Source: Prochlorococcus sp. AG-363-P06
GTDB lineage: Bacteria; Cyanobacteriota; Cyanobacteriia; PCC-6307; Cyanobiaceae
Direction of reading: 5' to 3'
DNA: 64,000 nt
Assembly: GCA_003280025.1 (NCBI GenBank)
Contig: QCGD01000008.1
Coordinates: forward strand, 1-64,000
Positions 1 through 9,575 of this stretch are shown here, one piece after another (positions within the stretch are counted from its first letter, which is position 1; each line of letters begins with the position of its first letter). A program made the position numbers and the translations under genes. The notes under the pieces are model-generated. The model was not told where the DNA came from and did not search any database. It was given only the letters and a program-made list of their open reading frames with translations.

Positions 1-1142
1 TGTTTATCAATAATTAATTCTCCTGCAGAGTTTTCTAAAAGGGCTGTATTTAAACCAATTCTCCCTTTTTCAAGATCAATTTCAGTTACTAGAGCCTTTA
101 TCATTTCTCCCTCAACAAAAATTTCTCGCAAAGAACGAATCGACCCTTTTGTCAGGGAAGATTGATGAAGAAGTCCACTCGCTCCTCCTAAGTCAACAAA
201 AAATCCATATGGTTTTACTGCTAAAACTTCACCTTCTATTAGTTGCCCTAATTTTAGATTAGCAAATTTTGCAACTAATGATGCCTTCTTTTCAGAAAGA
301 ACTAATTTTCGGGATTCTGGATTTACTTCTAGAAAAGCTACTTTCAAAGTCTTGCCAACAAGAGATTGATGATCTTCACCTTTCTCCAGTTGCGATCTAG
401 GTATAAATCCTCTTAATCCATCTACATCGCAAGTCAGACCACCCCTGTTAAACCCATTAATTAAAACATCAATTAATTCACCATTTTTTGCTGAGTTTGA
501 AACTTTTTCCCAACTTTGCCTAAGAATTAATGCTCTAGCACTTACTGTCACCATTCCATCAGCATTTTGTTCTTTGATAACCAATACTTCCATTTCAAGA
601 CCATTAGGAAATTTGTCTTTAAAATTAGTAATCACTCCTAATCCACATTCTTTCTTTGGCATAAAGCCAGGGGCTTTACCACCAATATCAACATAAAGGC
701 CATCACTTTCTGTCGCTATAACTTTACCTGTAATTGTCTCTCCTGCAGTTCCTATTGGTTCATTTGCATTTAATGCTTCAAGAAATGCACTTTCATCAAA
801 GTCGAATTCATCAACTTTTCTTTCTAATGGGAATTCTTTGCTTTCATCTAAAAAATTAAGGGGTCTATTTAAGTCTTCGTAAGAACTACTTATGTTATTA
901 AGAATTTCGTTATTGCTATTTTTTTCTAGTTCTCTTTTATCTTCAATTAATCGAGGTTTTTTTGCGGGTAATTCCGTTTGATAAGTTTCAGGCGAATTAT
1001 TCTTTTGATTTTTTAATTCTTCTTTCTCTTGAACATCTTCCTTTTTGCTTATGTGCAGAACCTGAAGAGGTTTCTTTAAGATTTCTTTATTGCCCTTAAT
1101 TTGTTTATTATTTTGGGCATTATTATCGCTAACTCCCTTCAT
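1..1142 (-). CDS. S1-domain RNA-binding protein (ribosomal protein S1 homologue), C-terminus cut by window edge
   Basis: Translating the minus strand from the ATG at 1142 gives about 380 open codons that run off the left edge. The first ~115 residues are charged, low-complexity and rich in K, E and N. At least three S1-type OB-fold repeats follow. Each has the typical pattern of a G-x-V/I-x-G entry strand, a YVDIGG-, CDVDG- or FFVDLGG-like core and a GF(M/I)P or GLLH exit. S1 repeats bind single-stranded RNA. In cyanobacteria such proteins are S1 paralogues associated with the 30S subunit or mRNA binding. The gene is divergent from the creatininase gene across 63 bp. The family call is firm. 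Which S1 paralogue this is (rps1b-type) is an inference from the long N-terminal extension. Confidence 0.85.
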   Translation of the reverse strand, partial: MKGVSDNNAQNNKQIKGNKEILKKPLQVLHISKKEDVQEKEELKNQKNNSPETYQTELPAKKPRLIEDKRELEKNSNNEILNNISSSYEDLNRPLNFLDESKEFPLERKVDEFDFDESAFLEALNANEPIGTAGETITGKVIATESDGLYVDIGGKAPGFMPKKECGLGVITNFKDKFPNGLEMEVLVIKEQNADGMVTVSARALILRQSWEKVSNSAKNGELIDVLINGFNRGGLTCDVDGLRGFIPRSQLEKGEDHQSLVGKTLKVAFLEVNPESRKLVLSEKKASLVAKFANLKLGQLIEGEVLAVKPYGFFVDLGGASGLLHQSSLTKGSIRSLREIFVEGEMIKALVTEIDLEKGRIGLNTALLENSAGELIIDK

Positions 1143-1205
1143 AGGTAAAATAAGAATAATTAATTATTAACATACTCTAAATCTTAGTAATCCAAATTAA
1201 AATTA

Positions 1206-2000
1206 ATGAACTTTAAATCAATACCAAGTGAATTTGAATATTTATCTTGGCCTGAAGTTGGAAATATTGCAAAAGATAAAAGATCAACAGTTATTTGGCC
1301 ATTTGGAGCAGTTGAACAACATGGCCCTCATTTACCTTTAGCCACAGATAGTATTTTTGTTGATGAAATAATTTGTGAAGTTTTGAAATTATTACCTTCT
1401 GATATTCCTTTAAAAAAACTTCCTACACAATATATAGGGTTTTCACCAGAGCATAAGGGTTTTGATGGAACTATTTCTCTTTCTTCGAATCTAATAACCT
1501 CAATGATTAAGGAAGTGGGGGCTCAATTATCTGCTATGGGCTTTAAAAGATTGATATTGATTAATGCTCATGGAGGGCAAATCTCTCTCTTAAATACAGC
1601 TGCAAGAGAGTTAAGAAGTTTTGCTCCAAAGTTATCAATTTTTCCTTGTTTTCTGTGGAGTGGCGTTGATGGATTAAGTGAGTTGTTATCTAAAAAAGAG
1701 ATTGAGAATGGGCTTCATGCTTCTTTAGCTGAAACAAGTTTAATGATGGCTTTAAAACCTGAATTAGTAGGCGATGAACGTCCAAATAATGTGTTTGAAG
1801 GACAAATTCCGGAAGGTTGGAGTCTAGAAGGAAATGCGCCAATAGCTTGGCTGACAGAAGACCTTAGTCGATCTGGAGTCATTGGTGATAGTAGAGATGC
1901 GAATCAAAAATTAGGCAATGATTTGAAGACCTTGCTAATTAATCATTGGTATAAAATGATTATGAACCTTATGGAATCAGATTGGCCAAACAATTCTTAA
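1206..2000 (+). CDS. Creatininase-family amidohydrolase
   Basis: The 264-residue protein carries the metal-site signatures of the creatininase/creatinine amidohydrolase family. These are WPFGAVEQHGPHLPL-ATDS at residues 31-49 (E37, H39, D48), the NAHGGQ block with H122, and HASLAETS with H171 and E176. Family members are cytoplasmic, metal-dependent and hydrolyse cyclic amides or related substrates. In cyanobacteria the true substrate is generally unknown, so I do not propose creatinine. It is followed after about 110 bp by the alkane-forming oxygenase, with no clear terminator seen between, so co-transcription is possible but unproven. Length is normal for the family. Confidence 0.85.
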   Translation: MNFKSIPSEFEYLSWPEVGNIAKDKRSTVIWPFGAVEQHGPHLPLATDSIFVDEIICEVLKLLPSDIPLKKLPTQYIGFSPEHKGFDGTISLSSNLITSMIKEVGAQLSAMGFKRLILINAHGGQISLLNTAARELRSFAPKLSIFPCFLWSGVDGLSELLSKKEIENGLHASLAETSLMMALKPELVGDERPNNVFEGQIPEGWSLEGNAPIAWLTEDLSRSGVIGDSRDANQKLGNDLKTLLINHWYKMIMNLMESDWPNNS

Positions 2001-2112
2001 CTAAATTTAAGTAAAAAATTTGACTTAAACAATTGAAACTATTTTCATGATATTTAAATAAACTCACTATAATCATGTAATATCCATGCATAATGAGCTA
2101 AAGACTAACGAC

Positions 2113-2841
2113 ATGCAAACTCTAGAATCAAATAAAACAACTATTGAAGAATCCACTAATCCGATTTCTTTGAATTTGCCCGACTTTACTACAGATTCAT
2201 ATAAGGATGCATACAGCAGAATAAATGCAATTGTTATAGAGGGAGAGCAAGAGGCTCATGATAACTACATTTCAATAGCAACTTTAATTCCAAATGAGTT
2301 AGAGGAGTTAACTAAATTGGCGAGAATGGAAATGAAACATAAAAAAGGCTTTACTGCCTGTGGAAGAAATTTAGGCGTAGAAGCTGATATGGAATTCGCT
2401 AAAAAATTCTTTTCAAAATTACATGGTAATTTTCAAGTTGCTCTTGAAAAAGGAAATTTAACAACATGTCTTTTAATACAAGCTATCTTAATCGAAGCAT
2501 TCGCAATTTCTGCTTATAACGTCTATATAAGAGTTGCGGATCCTTTTGCAAAAAAAATAACAGAGGGAGTGGTTAAAGATGAATATCTTCATTTAAATTA
2601 TGGTCAAGAGTGGCTTAAAGAGAATTTATCTACTTGTAAAGAGGAATTAATGGAAGCTAATAAGGTTAACCTTCCCTTAATTAAACAGATGTTAGATGAA
2701 GTAGCAGATGACGCATCAGTTTTGGCTATGGACAGAGAAGAATTAATGGAAGAATTTATGATTGCTTATCAAGATACTCTAATGGAAATAGGTCTAGATA
2801 ATAGAGAAATTGCAAGAATGGCTATGGCAGCTATCGTCTAA
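2113..2841 (+). CDS. ado: Aldehyde-deformylating oxygenase (cyanobacterial alkane synthase)
   Basis: This ferritin-like di-iron enzyme converts fatty aldehydes to Cn-1 alkanes plus formate. Counting from an in-frame upstream ATG at 2086, the six iron ligands known from the family fall at E54, E82, H85, E137, E166 and H169 (motifs EGEQEAHDNY, MEMKHKK and DEYLHLNYG). I chose the ATG at 2113, which begins MQTLES, because homologues I recall start there. The ATG at 2086 would add nine residues without obvious support. It sits directly before acyl-ACP reductase, the classical two-gene hydrocarbon pathway, with a 107-bp gap that may hold a separate promoter. Function is confident from the motifs. 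The start is less certain. Confidence 0.95.
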   Translation: MQTLESNKTTIEESTNPISLNLPDFTTDSYKDAYSRINAIVIEGEQEAHDNYISIATLIPNELEELTKLARMEMKHKKGFTACGRNLGVEADMEFAKKFFSKLHGNFQVALEKGNLTTCLLIQAILIEAFAISAYNVYIRVADPFAKKITEGVVKDEYLHLNYGQEWLKENLSTCKEELMEANKVNLPLIKQMLDEVADDASVLAMDREELMEEFMIAYQDTLMEIGLDNREIARMAMAAIV

Positions 2842-2948
2842 TTATATTTCTACTTAATTAATCATTTTAATAATAAATTTTTCTTTTTAAGTAGTTACCT
2901 CTATGCTATTCTTCATAACATTGTATAGAAATCATTAATAAATTTTAA

Positions 2949-3989
2949 ATGTTTGGGTTAATAGGCCACTCAACTAGTTTTGAAGATGCGAAAAGAAAGG
3001 CTTCGTTACTAGGCTTTGATCATATTGCAGATGGCGACCTAGATGTTTGGTGTACAGCCCCTCCTCAATTGGTTGAGAATGTAGAAGTTAAGAGTGCTAC
3101 TGGAATATCTATTGAAGGTTCCTACATAGATTCTTGCTTTGTTCCTGAAATGCTTTCTAGGTTTAAAACCGCCAGAAGAAAAGTACTAAATGCTATGGAA
3201 CTTGCTCAGAAAAAAGGGATTAATATCACGGCTTTAGGGGGATTTACTTCTATTATTTTCGAGAATTTTAATCTTCTACAGCATAAACAAATTAGAAATA
3301 CTTCATTAGAGTGGGAAAGGTTTACCACTGGCAATACTCATACCGCTTGGGTTATTTGTAAGCAACTAGAAATAAATGCCCCTCGAATTGGGATAGACCT
3401 TAAAAAAGCAACAGTTGCTGTAATTGGTGCTACAGGAGATATTGGTAGTGCTGTTTGTAGATGGCTTATCAATAAAACTGGTATTTCAGAACTTCTTATG
3501 GTAGCAAGACAACAAGAACCACTAGCGCTGTTACAAAAAGAATTAGATGGTGGCACCATAACAAGTTTAGATGAGGCATTGCCTCAGGCGGATATTGTTG
3601 TATGGGTTGCAAGTATGCCTAAAACTATTGAAATTGATACTGATAATTTAAAAAAACCATGTTTAATGATTGATGGTGGATACCCCAAAAATCTTGATGA
3701 GAAATTTCAGGGTGAAAACATTCATGTTTTAAAAGGAGGTATAGTAGAGTTTTTCAATGATATTGGTTGGAATATGATGGAACTTGCGGAAATGCAAAAC
3801 CCTCAGCGAGAGATGTTTGCTTGCTTTGCAGAAGCTATGATTTTAGAATTTGAAAAGTGTCATACAAACTTTAGTTGGGGAAGAAATAACATTTCCCTTG
3901 AAAAGATGGAATTTATTGGAGAAGCTTCTTTAAAGCATGGTTTTTCTGCAATTGGTCTTGATAAACTACCCAAAGCATTAACAGTTTAA
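2949..3989 (+). CDS. aar: Long-chain acyl-ACP reductase
   Basis: The 346-residue protein reduces acyl-ACP to fatty aldehyde with NADPH and feeds the upstream aldehyde oxygenase. The Rossmann fingerprint GATGDIG lies at residues 160-166. The conserved MFACFAEAM segment places the catalytic cysteine that forms the thioester intermediate at C292. Length and both landmarks match cyanobacterial Aar. Only 3 bp separate its stop from accA, so the reductase and the carboxyltransferase are almost surely co-transcribed. That couples malonyl-CoA supply with acyl-ACP withdrawal. No oddities are seen. Confidence 0.95.
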   Translation: MFGLIGHSTSFEDAKRKASLLGFDHIADGDLDVWCTAPPQLVENVEVKSATGISIEGSYIDSCFVPEMLSRFKTARRKVLNAMELAQKKGINITALGGFTSIIFENFNLLQHKQIRNTSLEWERFTTGNTHTAWVICKQLEINAPRIGIDLKKATVAVIGATGDIGSAVCRWLINKTGISELLMVARQQEPLALLQKELDGGTITSLDEALPQADIVVWVASMPKTIEIDTDNLKKPCLMIDGGYPKNLDEKFQGENIHVLKGGIVEFFNDIGWNMMELAEMQNPQREMFACFAEAMILEFEKCHTNFSWGRNNISLEKMEFIGEASLKHGFSAIGLDKLPKALTV

Positions 3990-3992
3990 ATT

Positions 3993-4997
3993 ATGGCAAA
4001 ACGTTACCTTCTTGATTTCGAAAAGCCTTTAGTTGAACTTGAGAAGCAAATAGAACAAATTAAAGAACTAGCTAGGGATTCGGAAGTGGATGTTAGCCAA
4101 CAACTTATACAGCTTGAGACTTTAGCTACTAGGAGAAGAGAGGAAATATTTAAATCCCTTACACCTGCGCAAAAAATACAAGTAGCGAGACATCCTCAAA
4201 GACCAAGCACTTTGGATTTTATTCAAATGTTTTGTGATGACTGGATCGAATTACATGGAGATAGAAATGGGGGAGATGATATGGCTTTAATAGGAGGAAT
4301 AGGTTCTATAAATAATAGATCTGTCCTTCTATTGGGCCATCAGAAAGGTAGAGATACTAAGGAAAATGTTGTTAGGAACTTTGGAATGGCAAAACCAGGA
4401 GGATATAGAAAAGCCCTTAGATTAATGCAGCATGCGGATAGGTTTTCTCTGCCTATTATTACTTTTATTGATACTCCTGGAGCCTATGCTGGTCTATCTG
4501 CTGAAGAACAAGGTCAAGGAGAAGCAATAGCAAGAAATTTGAGAGAGATGTTTGGCTTAAAGGTTCCAATAGTAGCAACAGTTATTGGAGAAGGGGGTTC
4601 TGGAGGTGCACTTGGTATAGGAGTGGCTGATAGGTTGCTTATGTTTGAACATAGTGTTTATACGGTGGCTAGCCCTGAAGCTTGTGCTTCAATTTTGTGG
4701 AGAGATGCTGCAAAAGCGCCAGAAGCTGCATCAGCACTTAAAATTACAGGTAAAGATCTCCTTAAGTTGGGAGTAATAGATGAAGTGCTCCCAGAGCCTT
4801 CAGGAGGAAACAACTGGGGCCCTTTAGATGCTGGAAATACCCTAAAGAATGCTCTTGATAAACATCTTAATGATTTATTGCAAATGAGAAAAGATGAACT
4901 TCTGGAACAAAGATATTCAAAATTTAGAGCTTTAGGAAAATTTGTTGAAGCAAATAGTATTGAAGAGATATATAACGAAATGCCTCAAAAAAACTGA
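3993..4997 (+). CDS. accA: Acetyl-CoA carboxylase carboxyltransferase subunit alpha
   Basis: The 334-residue alpha subunit works with AccD to transfer CO2 from biotin-BCCP to acetyl-CoA, giving malonyl-CoA for fatty acid synthesis. A coiled N-terminus ([11 protein letters not shown]) is followed by the crotonase-like fold. Typical motifs are [29 protein letters not shown] and the oxyanion segment [15 protein letters not shown]. Length is usual for bacterial AccA. It is flanked within 3-5 bp by acyl-ACP reductase and a short-chain dehydrogenase, forming a lipid-related operon. accD is not in the window. Confidence 0.97.
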   Translation: MAKRYLLDFEKPLVELEKQIEQIKELARDSEVDVSQQLIQLETLATRRREEIFKSLTPAQKIQVARHPQRPSTLDFIQMFCDDWIELHGDRNGGDDMALIGGIGSINNRSVLLLGHQKGRDTKENVVRNFGMAKPGGYRKALRLMQHADRFSLPIITFIDTPGAYAGLSAEEQGQGEAIARNLREMFGLKVPIVATVIGEGGSGGALGIGVADRLLMFEHSVYTVASPEACASILWRDAAKAPEAASALKITGKDLLKLGVIDEVLPEPSGGNNWGPLDAGNTLKNALDKHLNDLLQMRKDELLEQRYSKFRALGKFVEANSIEEIYNEMPQKN

Positions 4998-5002
4998 ATA
5001 AA

Positions 5003-5710
5003 TTGAAACTAGCTTTTATTACAGGGGCCACTAAAGGTATCGGGAAATCTACAGCAAAAGCTTTTGCTAGTGCTGGTTGGGATTTGATTTTACTATCAAG
5101 AGACTTGGATTTGATGGAAAAACTAAAATTAGAATTATCAAATACTCAATCAAAAATTAATCTAGTAAAGTGTGATCTATCGAATACCAAAGAAATAGAA
5201 CAATGTGTTAGAGAGTCAATTACAAAATATGGATGCCCTTCAGTTTTGGTAAATAATGCTGGATGTGCATTTAACGGTGATTTAATACAAATGGATTTAG
5301 AAAAATGGGAACAAATTATTCAAGTAAACCTTACGAGTGTTTTTCAACTGTGTAGTTTAATTGTCCCAGAAATGAGGAAAAATGGCGGTTTAATAATAAA
5401 CGTCAGTAGTCATGCATCGTATAATGCATTCCCTCAATGGGGAGCGTATTGTGTATCAAAATCAGGACTTGCAATGTTTACTAAATGTTTGAGAGAGGAG
5501 GAGAGATCGAATGCAATAAGGGCTTGCACAATAACTTTGGGTTCTGTGGATACACCTCTTTGGGATTCTGAATCAATAGACTCAGATTTTGATAGAAATT
5601 CTATGCTTTCTGCAACTGAAGTATCCAAAACTATTCTATATATTGCAGAACAACCAGAATCACAATTAATTGAAGATTTAACTTTGATGCCTTCCAAAGG
5701 AGCCTTTTGA
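5003..5710 (+). CDS. Short-chain dehydrogenase/reductase (SDR family)
   Basis: This is a 235-residue classical SDR. The cofactor motif TGATKGIG is at residues 7-14, NNAG at 84-87, the catalytic serine region NVSSHAS near 135, and the YxxxK pair at Y149 and K153. It begins with TTG 5 bp after accA and shares its operon, which suggests a lipid or 3-ketoacyl substrate. The substrate cannot be read from the sequence. It is not an obvious FabG, being divergent and slightly short. A T-rich stretch with AAAAAAATCTTTTTTT lies just after the stop and could act as a weak transcription end. Confidence 0.85.
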   Translation: MKLAFITGATKGIGKSTAKAFASAGWDLILLSRDLDLMEKLKLELSNTQSKINLVKCDLSNTKEIEQCVRESITKYGCPSVLVNNAGCAFNGDLIQMDLEKWEQIIQVNLTSVFQLCSLIVPEMRKNGGLIINVSSHASYNAFPQWGAYCVSKSGLAMFTKCLREEERSNAIRACTITLGSVDTPLWDSESIDSDFDRNSMLSATEVSKTILYIAEQPESQLIEDLTLMPSKGAF

Positions 5711-5857
5711 AAAAAAATCTTTTTTTATTTTGAAATGATTCTTTTTTAGAGAAAAGAGACCCCGATTACACATTGCTATGTGATATAGTGTATGGGCAAT
5801 TTAGATCCCAAAAGATACAGTAAATTAAGACGCATACAATTTTCTGTTTAGAATTTT

Positions 5858-6598
5858 ATGACTTCAACAATACCCAACGATAATATTAGAAACATTGATG
5901 ATCAGATTACTAATAAATTAATCTCTGAAATTATCAGAGATAGAATTAAGAGTAGTGGATCAAGGTTTAGTGCTAATGATAATATTGCCGATTTTATAAA
6001 CCCTGGTGAATTAGAAATCTTAGAAAAGGAAGTTGCATCAAGAATTAAAGACTTACTTAAGTCACTTGTAATAGATGTAGATAATGATCACAATACTCAA
6101 GAAACTGCAGAAAGAGTTTCAAAGATGTACTTAAAAGAAGTTTTCAAAGGTAGATACCATGAACAACCAAAAGTCACAAGTTTCCCGAACGATAAGAACC
6201 TTGACGAGATATATACAGTAGGACCAATTACTGTGAGATCAGCTTGTTCTCATCATTTAGTTCCTATTTTGGGAGAATGTTGGATAGGTATTAAACCGGG
6301 GAATAAAGTCATAGGCCTTTCAAAGTTTGCTAGGGTTGCAGACTGGGTCTTTTCAAGACCGCATATTCAGGAAGAAGCTGTAATGATACTGGCAGATGAA
6401 ATTGAAAAATTATGTGAACCAAAAGGTCTAGGAATAATTGTTAAGGCTCAACATTATTGTATGAAATGGAGGGGAGTTAAGGAACCAAATACTAGCATGA
6501 TAAATTCAGTTGTAAGAGGTGACTTTAGGCATGATTTAAGTCTGAAACAAGAATTTTTTGAGCTTGTAAAACAGCAATCTGCATCTAATAATTACTAA
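5858..6598 (+). CDS. folE: GTP cyclohydrolase I
   Basis: This enzyme hydrolyses GTP to 7,8-dihydroneopterin triphosphate, the first step of folate and pterin synthesis. The zinc ligands appear as C130 and H133 in SACSHHLVP and C201 in QHYCMKWRG. The substrate segment SKFARVADWVFSRPHIQE is present. An N-terminal ~50-residue extension precedes the catalytic core. The 3' end overlaps convergent trpF by 14 bp. The 147-bp upstream gap contains a TATAGT box near 5784, a plausible but unproven promoter. Other pterin-related genes in the window are folB and the PTPS-like gene. Confidence 0.96.
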   Translation: MTSTIPNDNIRNIDDQITNKLISEIIRDRIKSSGSRFSANDNIADFINPGELEILEKEVASRIKDLLKSLVIDVDNDHNTQETAERVSKMYLKEVFKGRYHEQPKVTSFPNDKNLDEIYTVGPITVRSACSHHLVPILGECWIGIKPGNKVIGLSKFARVADWVFSRPHIQEEAVMILADEIEKLCEPKGLGIIVKAQHYCMKWRGVKEPNTSMINSVVRGDFRHDLSLKQEFFELVKQQSASNNY

Positions 6599-7250
6599 TT
6601 TGATCTAAATATTTTATTAATTGGGCTGTTTTTTCTATGTCCTTTAATCCAGGGCGAATTTCAACACTACTAGAAATATCAAGTCCGTGAGGCTCAAAAT
6701 TATTCAAGATTTCATCTATCCACTCTAATGATATACCTCCTGCTAACCACCAAGGTTTATTAAATTTTAAGTTCTCAAGATAAGTAGATGGAATTTTTCT
6801 TCCAGAACCTCCATAAGTTTTGTTATTCCAAGAATCTAGTAGAATTGCATCTATAAAATTTTCATAAGGTTTTATTTTCTCAAGGTCAGTTTTCTTTTTG
6901 ATTCTGAATGCTTTCCATATGCCGATATTTGGAATTTCGCGCCTTATTGTTTTGCAGTAATCGAGATCTTCGTCTCCATGCAGTTGAATAATAGTCTCAC
7001 TTGGGGACCCTAAGAAATTATTAATAATTAAATCAATAGGACAATTCTTTAAAACTGAAACTCTCTCAATTTTTGGATATAAACTTTCTAAAGTTTTAAA
7101 GATTTTTCTCTTACTTTTAGCTGGTATATATCTTGGTGATTCTTTAACTGAAATTATCCCAATAGCATCTGCTCCTAACTGGGCAATTTGAATAGCTTGT
7201 TGTTCTGTTGTTATTCCACAAATTTTAACTAAAGTTTTGGTCTTAGTCAT
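6585..7250 (-). CDS. trpF: Phosphoribosylanthranilate isomerase
   Basis: The 221-residue TIM-barrel enzyme converts phosphoribosylanthranilate to CdRP in tryptophan synthesis. Signature motifs are VKICGIT near the N-terminus (catalytic Cys), the LLDSW aspartate segment, WLAGGIS, and the phosphate-binding GLDISSSVE block near the C-terminus. Length is normal. It overlaps folE tail to tail by 14 bp. trpA is elsewhere in this window (37396-38235), so trp genes are dispersed. Confidence 0.93.
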   Translation of the reverse strand: MTKTKTLVKICGITTEQQAIQIAQLGADAIGIISVKESPRYIPAKSKRKIFKTLESLYPKIERVSVLKNCPIDLIINNFLGSPSETIIQLHGDEDLDYCKTIRREIPNIGIWKAFRIKKKTDLEKIKPYENFIDAILLDSWNNKTYGGSGRKIPSTYLENLKFNKPWWLAGGISLEWIDEILNNFEPHGLDISSSVEIRPGLKDIEKTAQLIKYLDQISNY

Positions 7251-7305
7251 ATCATTATCCTATATGTAGAATTAATATTATTTATAAATATAACGGAGAT
7301 TATTT

Positions 7306-8532
7306 TTGCGGAGTCTGCAAATTTTTAAAATATGGGGGATTCCCTTCAGAATTCATCCTTATTGGTTTGCCATTCTTTTTTTATTTTCATGGAGTATTTC
7401 TAAGCAGATTAATTTAACCTTTAGTGAAATTTATACTATTAAGGAGGCTTGGTTAATAGGTTTTTTCACTTCTTTTTTCTTGTTATCTTCAATTGTATTA
7501 CACGAGGTCTTTCATACATTTGTTGCTCTAAATCAAGGTGTAAAAATAAAAAAAATTACCTTTTATTTTCTCGGAGCAATTTTACAGATAGAAAAGGATT
7601 GTCAAACTGCATTAGGTAATATAAAAATTTCTCTAGTAAGACCTTTATCATGTTTTGCTACAGCATTAATTCTTTTTTATATAGCTAGTTTAAACCTGTC
7701 TCAAGAGCAAATAGTAATTAATATTCTTATTAGAGTAGGAATATTAAATTTATTTTTTGGGTGTTTAAATTTAATCCCAATAGGATCTTTGGATGGAGGT
7801 AATTTATTGAAAAGCATTATTTGGTATTTCTCAGGGAGTAAAAATAAAGGAAGGTATTTCTTAAATAAAATAAATTTATATTTATCAATAGGAGCTTTTA
7901 TTTTTGGAATTATTATTTTATTTAATTTTAGCTTTTTTTATGGTTTATTAATTTCTTTTTTAGGACTTATCGGGATTAATTCATCAAAATCAGAAAGTCA
8001 ATTTTTCAGAATGGAAAAGATTCTTAAAGTGAGTAAAGTTTCTGAAATTAAATTAAAGCCATTAAGAAAAATTGAATTTGATTCAAGTTTTGTTGACTTA
8101 AATAAGTTAGTCAAAAATCAAAAGGATAGTTATGATAAATATTTATTTCTTACCAACAATGGAAGGTGGGATGGTTTTATTAATGAAAATATTTTGAAAT
8201 CTGTTTCAATAAAAAAATGGGATCGTACTATTATCGGTGATTTTAAGAAGCCATTAAATAGTTTCACAAGTGTATATACTAATACCGAGTTGTGGAAAAC
8301 GATAGAAAGTATTGAAAAGTCAAGTGAAGGTTTTTTATTAGTACTCAATTCTGCCGATATGCCTCTAGGGATAATTGATAGAAACAAAGTTGGTTATTTC
8401 GTCTTGAATAAAATGGGTTTGAATTTGCCTTCTGAGATTGTCAGCAAATTTAATAATAAAAATCAATATCCCCTCGGAATAGAATTACCAAGAATAGTTA
8501 ATTTAATGAAGAAGAAAGGGGATATTGATTAA
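7306..8532 (+). CDS. Site-2-protease-type M50 membrane metalloprotease
   Basis: This is a 408-residue integral membrane protease. The zinc motif HEVFH lies at residues 66-70 within a membrane helix, and the third ligand is D163 in NLIPIGSLDGG. Several hydrophobic helices cover residues ~15-235. The remaining ~170 residues are soluble and may be a CBS-domain pair, as in rhomboid-neighbour/SpoIVFB-type M50 proteins, though I cannot prove the CBS fold by eye. The start is TTG, preceded by a good ribosome-binding site (AACGGAG near 7292). Such proteases cleave membrane-anchored regulators, such as anti-sigma factors, or clear membrane fragments. The substrate is unknown. Confidence 0.85.
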   Translation: MRSLQIFKIWGIPFRIHPYWFAILFLFSWSISKQINLTFSEIYTIKEAWLIGFFTSFFLLSSIVLHEVFHTFVALNQGVKIKKITFYFLGAILQIEKDCQTALGNIKISLVRPLSCFATALILFYIASLNLSQEQIVINILIRVGILNLFFGCLNLIPIGSLDGGNLLKSIIWYFSGSKNKGRYFLNKINLYLSIGAFIFGIIILFNFSFFYGLLISFLGLIGINSSKSESQFFRMEKILKVSKVSEIKLKPLRKIEFDSSFVDLNKLVKNQKDSYDKYLFLTNNGRWDGFINENILKSVSIKKWDRTIIGDFKKPLNSFTSVYTNTELWKTIESIEKSSEGFLLVLNSADMPLGIIDRNKVGYFVLNKMGLNLPSEIVSKFNNKNQYPLGIELPRIVNLMKKKGDID

Positions 8533-8538
8533 TTAGAG

Positions 8539-9246
8539 TTATAAGTATTTGGTAATCAAATTATCTTTAAATTCAATATTTTCAATTATTAGATTTGATT
8601 TATTATCTAAAAATGAATTTTTTAAATGTCTTATTATTTCATTGTTTGTAAAATTTAGATTTATTTTTGGTGGTGCTTCTTCTCCAAATAATTTAAACCA
8701 TAAAACTCTAGAAGGATTAATTTGAATTTCGCCATGTTGAAGGAATCCCCCTCTTTTTCTATATTGTGCACTCCCTATCCTCTTGAACCCCTCTTGATCA
8801 ACTAAATCAGAAATGTATGAGGACCCAAAACAATTCTCTCTTATGGTTGATTTTTTTAAATGCCCATTTTGCAAGTTTAATCCTAATTCTTTAAAACTTT
8901 TAATTAACCAATTATTTATCATTTCATAACTACAACTTTTATAGGAACTTTTTTTGAATGTTAATGCATATGTTATTCCTTTTGAATGCAAAACAGCTCC
9001 ACCACCTGTAGGCCTCCTCACAATTTTAATTAACCCATCATCTATTAGTTTTCTCCAATGAGGGGGAATTATCTTTTGATGATACCCAACTGAAAGCCAA
9101 TCTCCATCCCAATGATAAAACCTTAAGGTGAGACTTATTTCAGGTTCCGATATGGTGTGATCTAATAAATGTAGATCTAAAGACATTTGTTCAACGCCAG
9201 ATAATTTTTTTGTTGAAATAATTAGAGCTTTATTTTCTAATCCCAA
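8539..9246 (-). CDS. Lipoate/octanoate-protein ligase family protein (LplA/LipM-like)
   Basis: The 235-residue protein belongs to the biotin/lipoyl attachment fold. The key motif RRPTGGGAVLH-x-GITYAL is present, followed by the SYISDLVDQEGFKRIGSAQ-type segment with the lysine expected of lipoate ligase-like proteins. It would transfer lipoyl or octanoyl groups to the E2 or GcvH apoproteins. Length is at the short end of LplA, so an octanoyltransferase (LipM-like) or a scavenging ligase are both possible. It is convergent with the M50 protease (6 bp apart) and divergent from psaM. Confidence 0.8.
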   Translation of the reverse strand: MGLENKALIISTKKLSGVEQMSLDLHLLDHTISEPEISLTLRFYHWDGDWLSVGYHQKIIPPHWRKLIDDGLIKIVRRPTGGGAVLHSKGITYALTFKKSSYKSCSYEMINNWLIKSFKELGLNLQNGHLKKSTIRENCFGSSYISDLVDQEGFKRIGSAQYRKRGGFLQHGEIQINPSRVLWFKLFGEEAPPKINLNFTNNEIIRHLKNSFLDNKSNLIIENIEFKDNLITKYL

Positions 9247-9385
9247 AATTAACCTGATAGGTCCACTTATAATAATTTTTCAATAATAGTTATCTTTCAA
9301 TTTATTAATTACGTAACATCATTTTGTAATAGTGTATCAATTTTTCACTTTTCGGTAGAGAATAAAGAAAATAACTTTATTAACC

Positions 9386-9490
9386 ATGGAGCCTTCACAA
9401 ACAATTAATTTAATAGCACTTGGTCTCATAGTAGTAATACACGCAGGAGTTCTAGCACTTAGGTTAGGTATAAGCTTGGCAAAAACATAA
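9386..9490 (+). CDS. psaM: Photosystem I reaction centre subunit XII (PsaM)
   Basis: This is a 34-codon gene. The start is ATG in TTAACCATGG and translation gives one membrane helix from about residue 7 to 30 ([15 protein letters not shown] and onward), ending SLAKT. Size, charge pattern and hydrophobic core fit PsaM, a single-helix subunit at the PSI periphery that helps trimer stability. A strong intrinsic terminator follows at 9535-9558, so it is probably monocistronic. The divergent 139-bp upstream region must hold its promoter. A TAATAG box near 9322 is possible but not convincing. Confidence 0.9.
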   Translation: MEPSQTINLIALGLIVVIHAGVLALRLGISLAKT

Positions 9491-9534
9491 AAATTTATTA
9501 GTAATAAAAAATTTTTAAGGTAATAATTGATTAG

Positions 9535-9558
9535 GACTAAATAATTTTAGTCTTTTTT
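9535..9558 (+). terminator. Intrinsic terminator after psaM
   Basis: A perfect 7-bp stem, GACTAAA at 9535-9541 with TTTAGTC at 9546-9552, encloses a 4-nt loop. Six T residues (9553-9558) follow directly. It lies 45 bp after the psaM stop and just before the next start, so it closes the psaM unit. Confidence 0.8.
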
Positions 9559-9575
9559 CATACCAACAATTCAAG

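Noticed and set aside
5711-5857. A structured RNA before folE around CCCGATTACAC and TATAGTGTATGGGC
   Set aside because: Pairings are short and inconsistent. The TATAGT box is better read as a simple promoter element, and no known pterin riboswitch pattern fits.
9310-9385. TTACA-like motifs on the minus strand upstream of psaM, suggesting an RpaB/HLR1 high-light site
   Set aside because: The two TTAC-type elements are 8 nt apart rather than the 5 expected for HLR1, and only one is complete.
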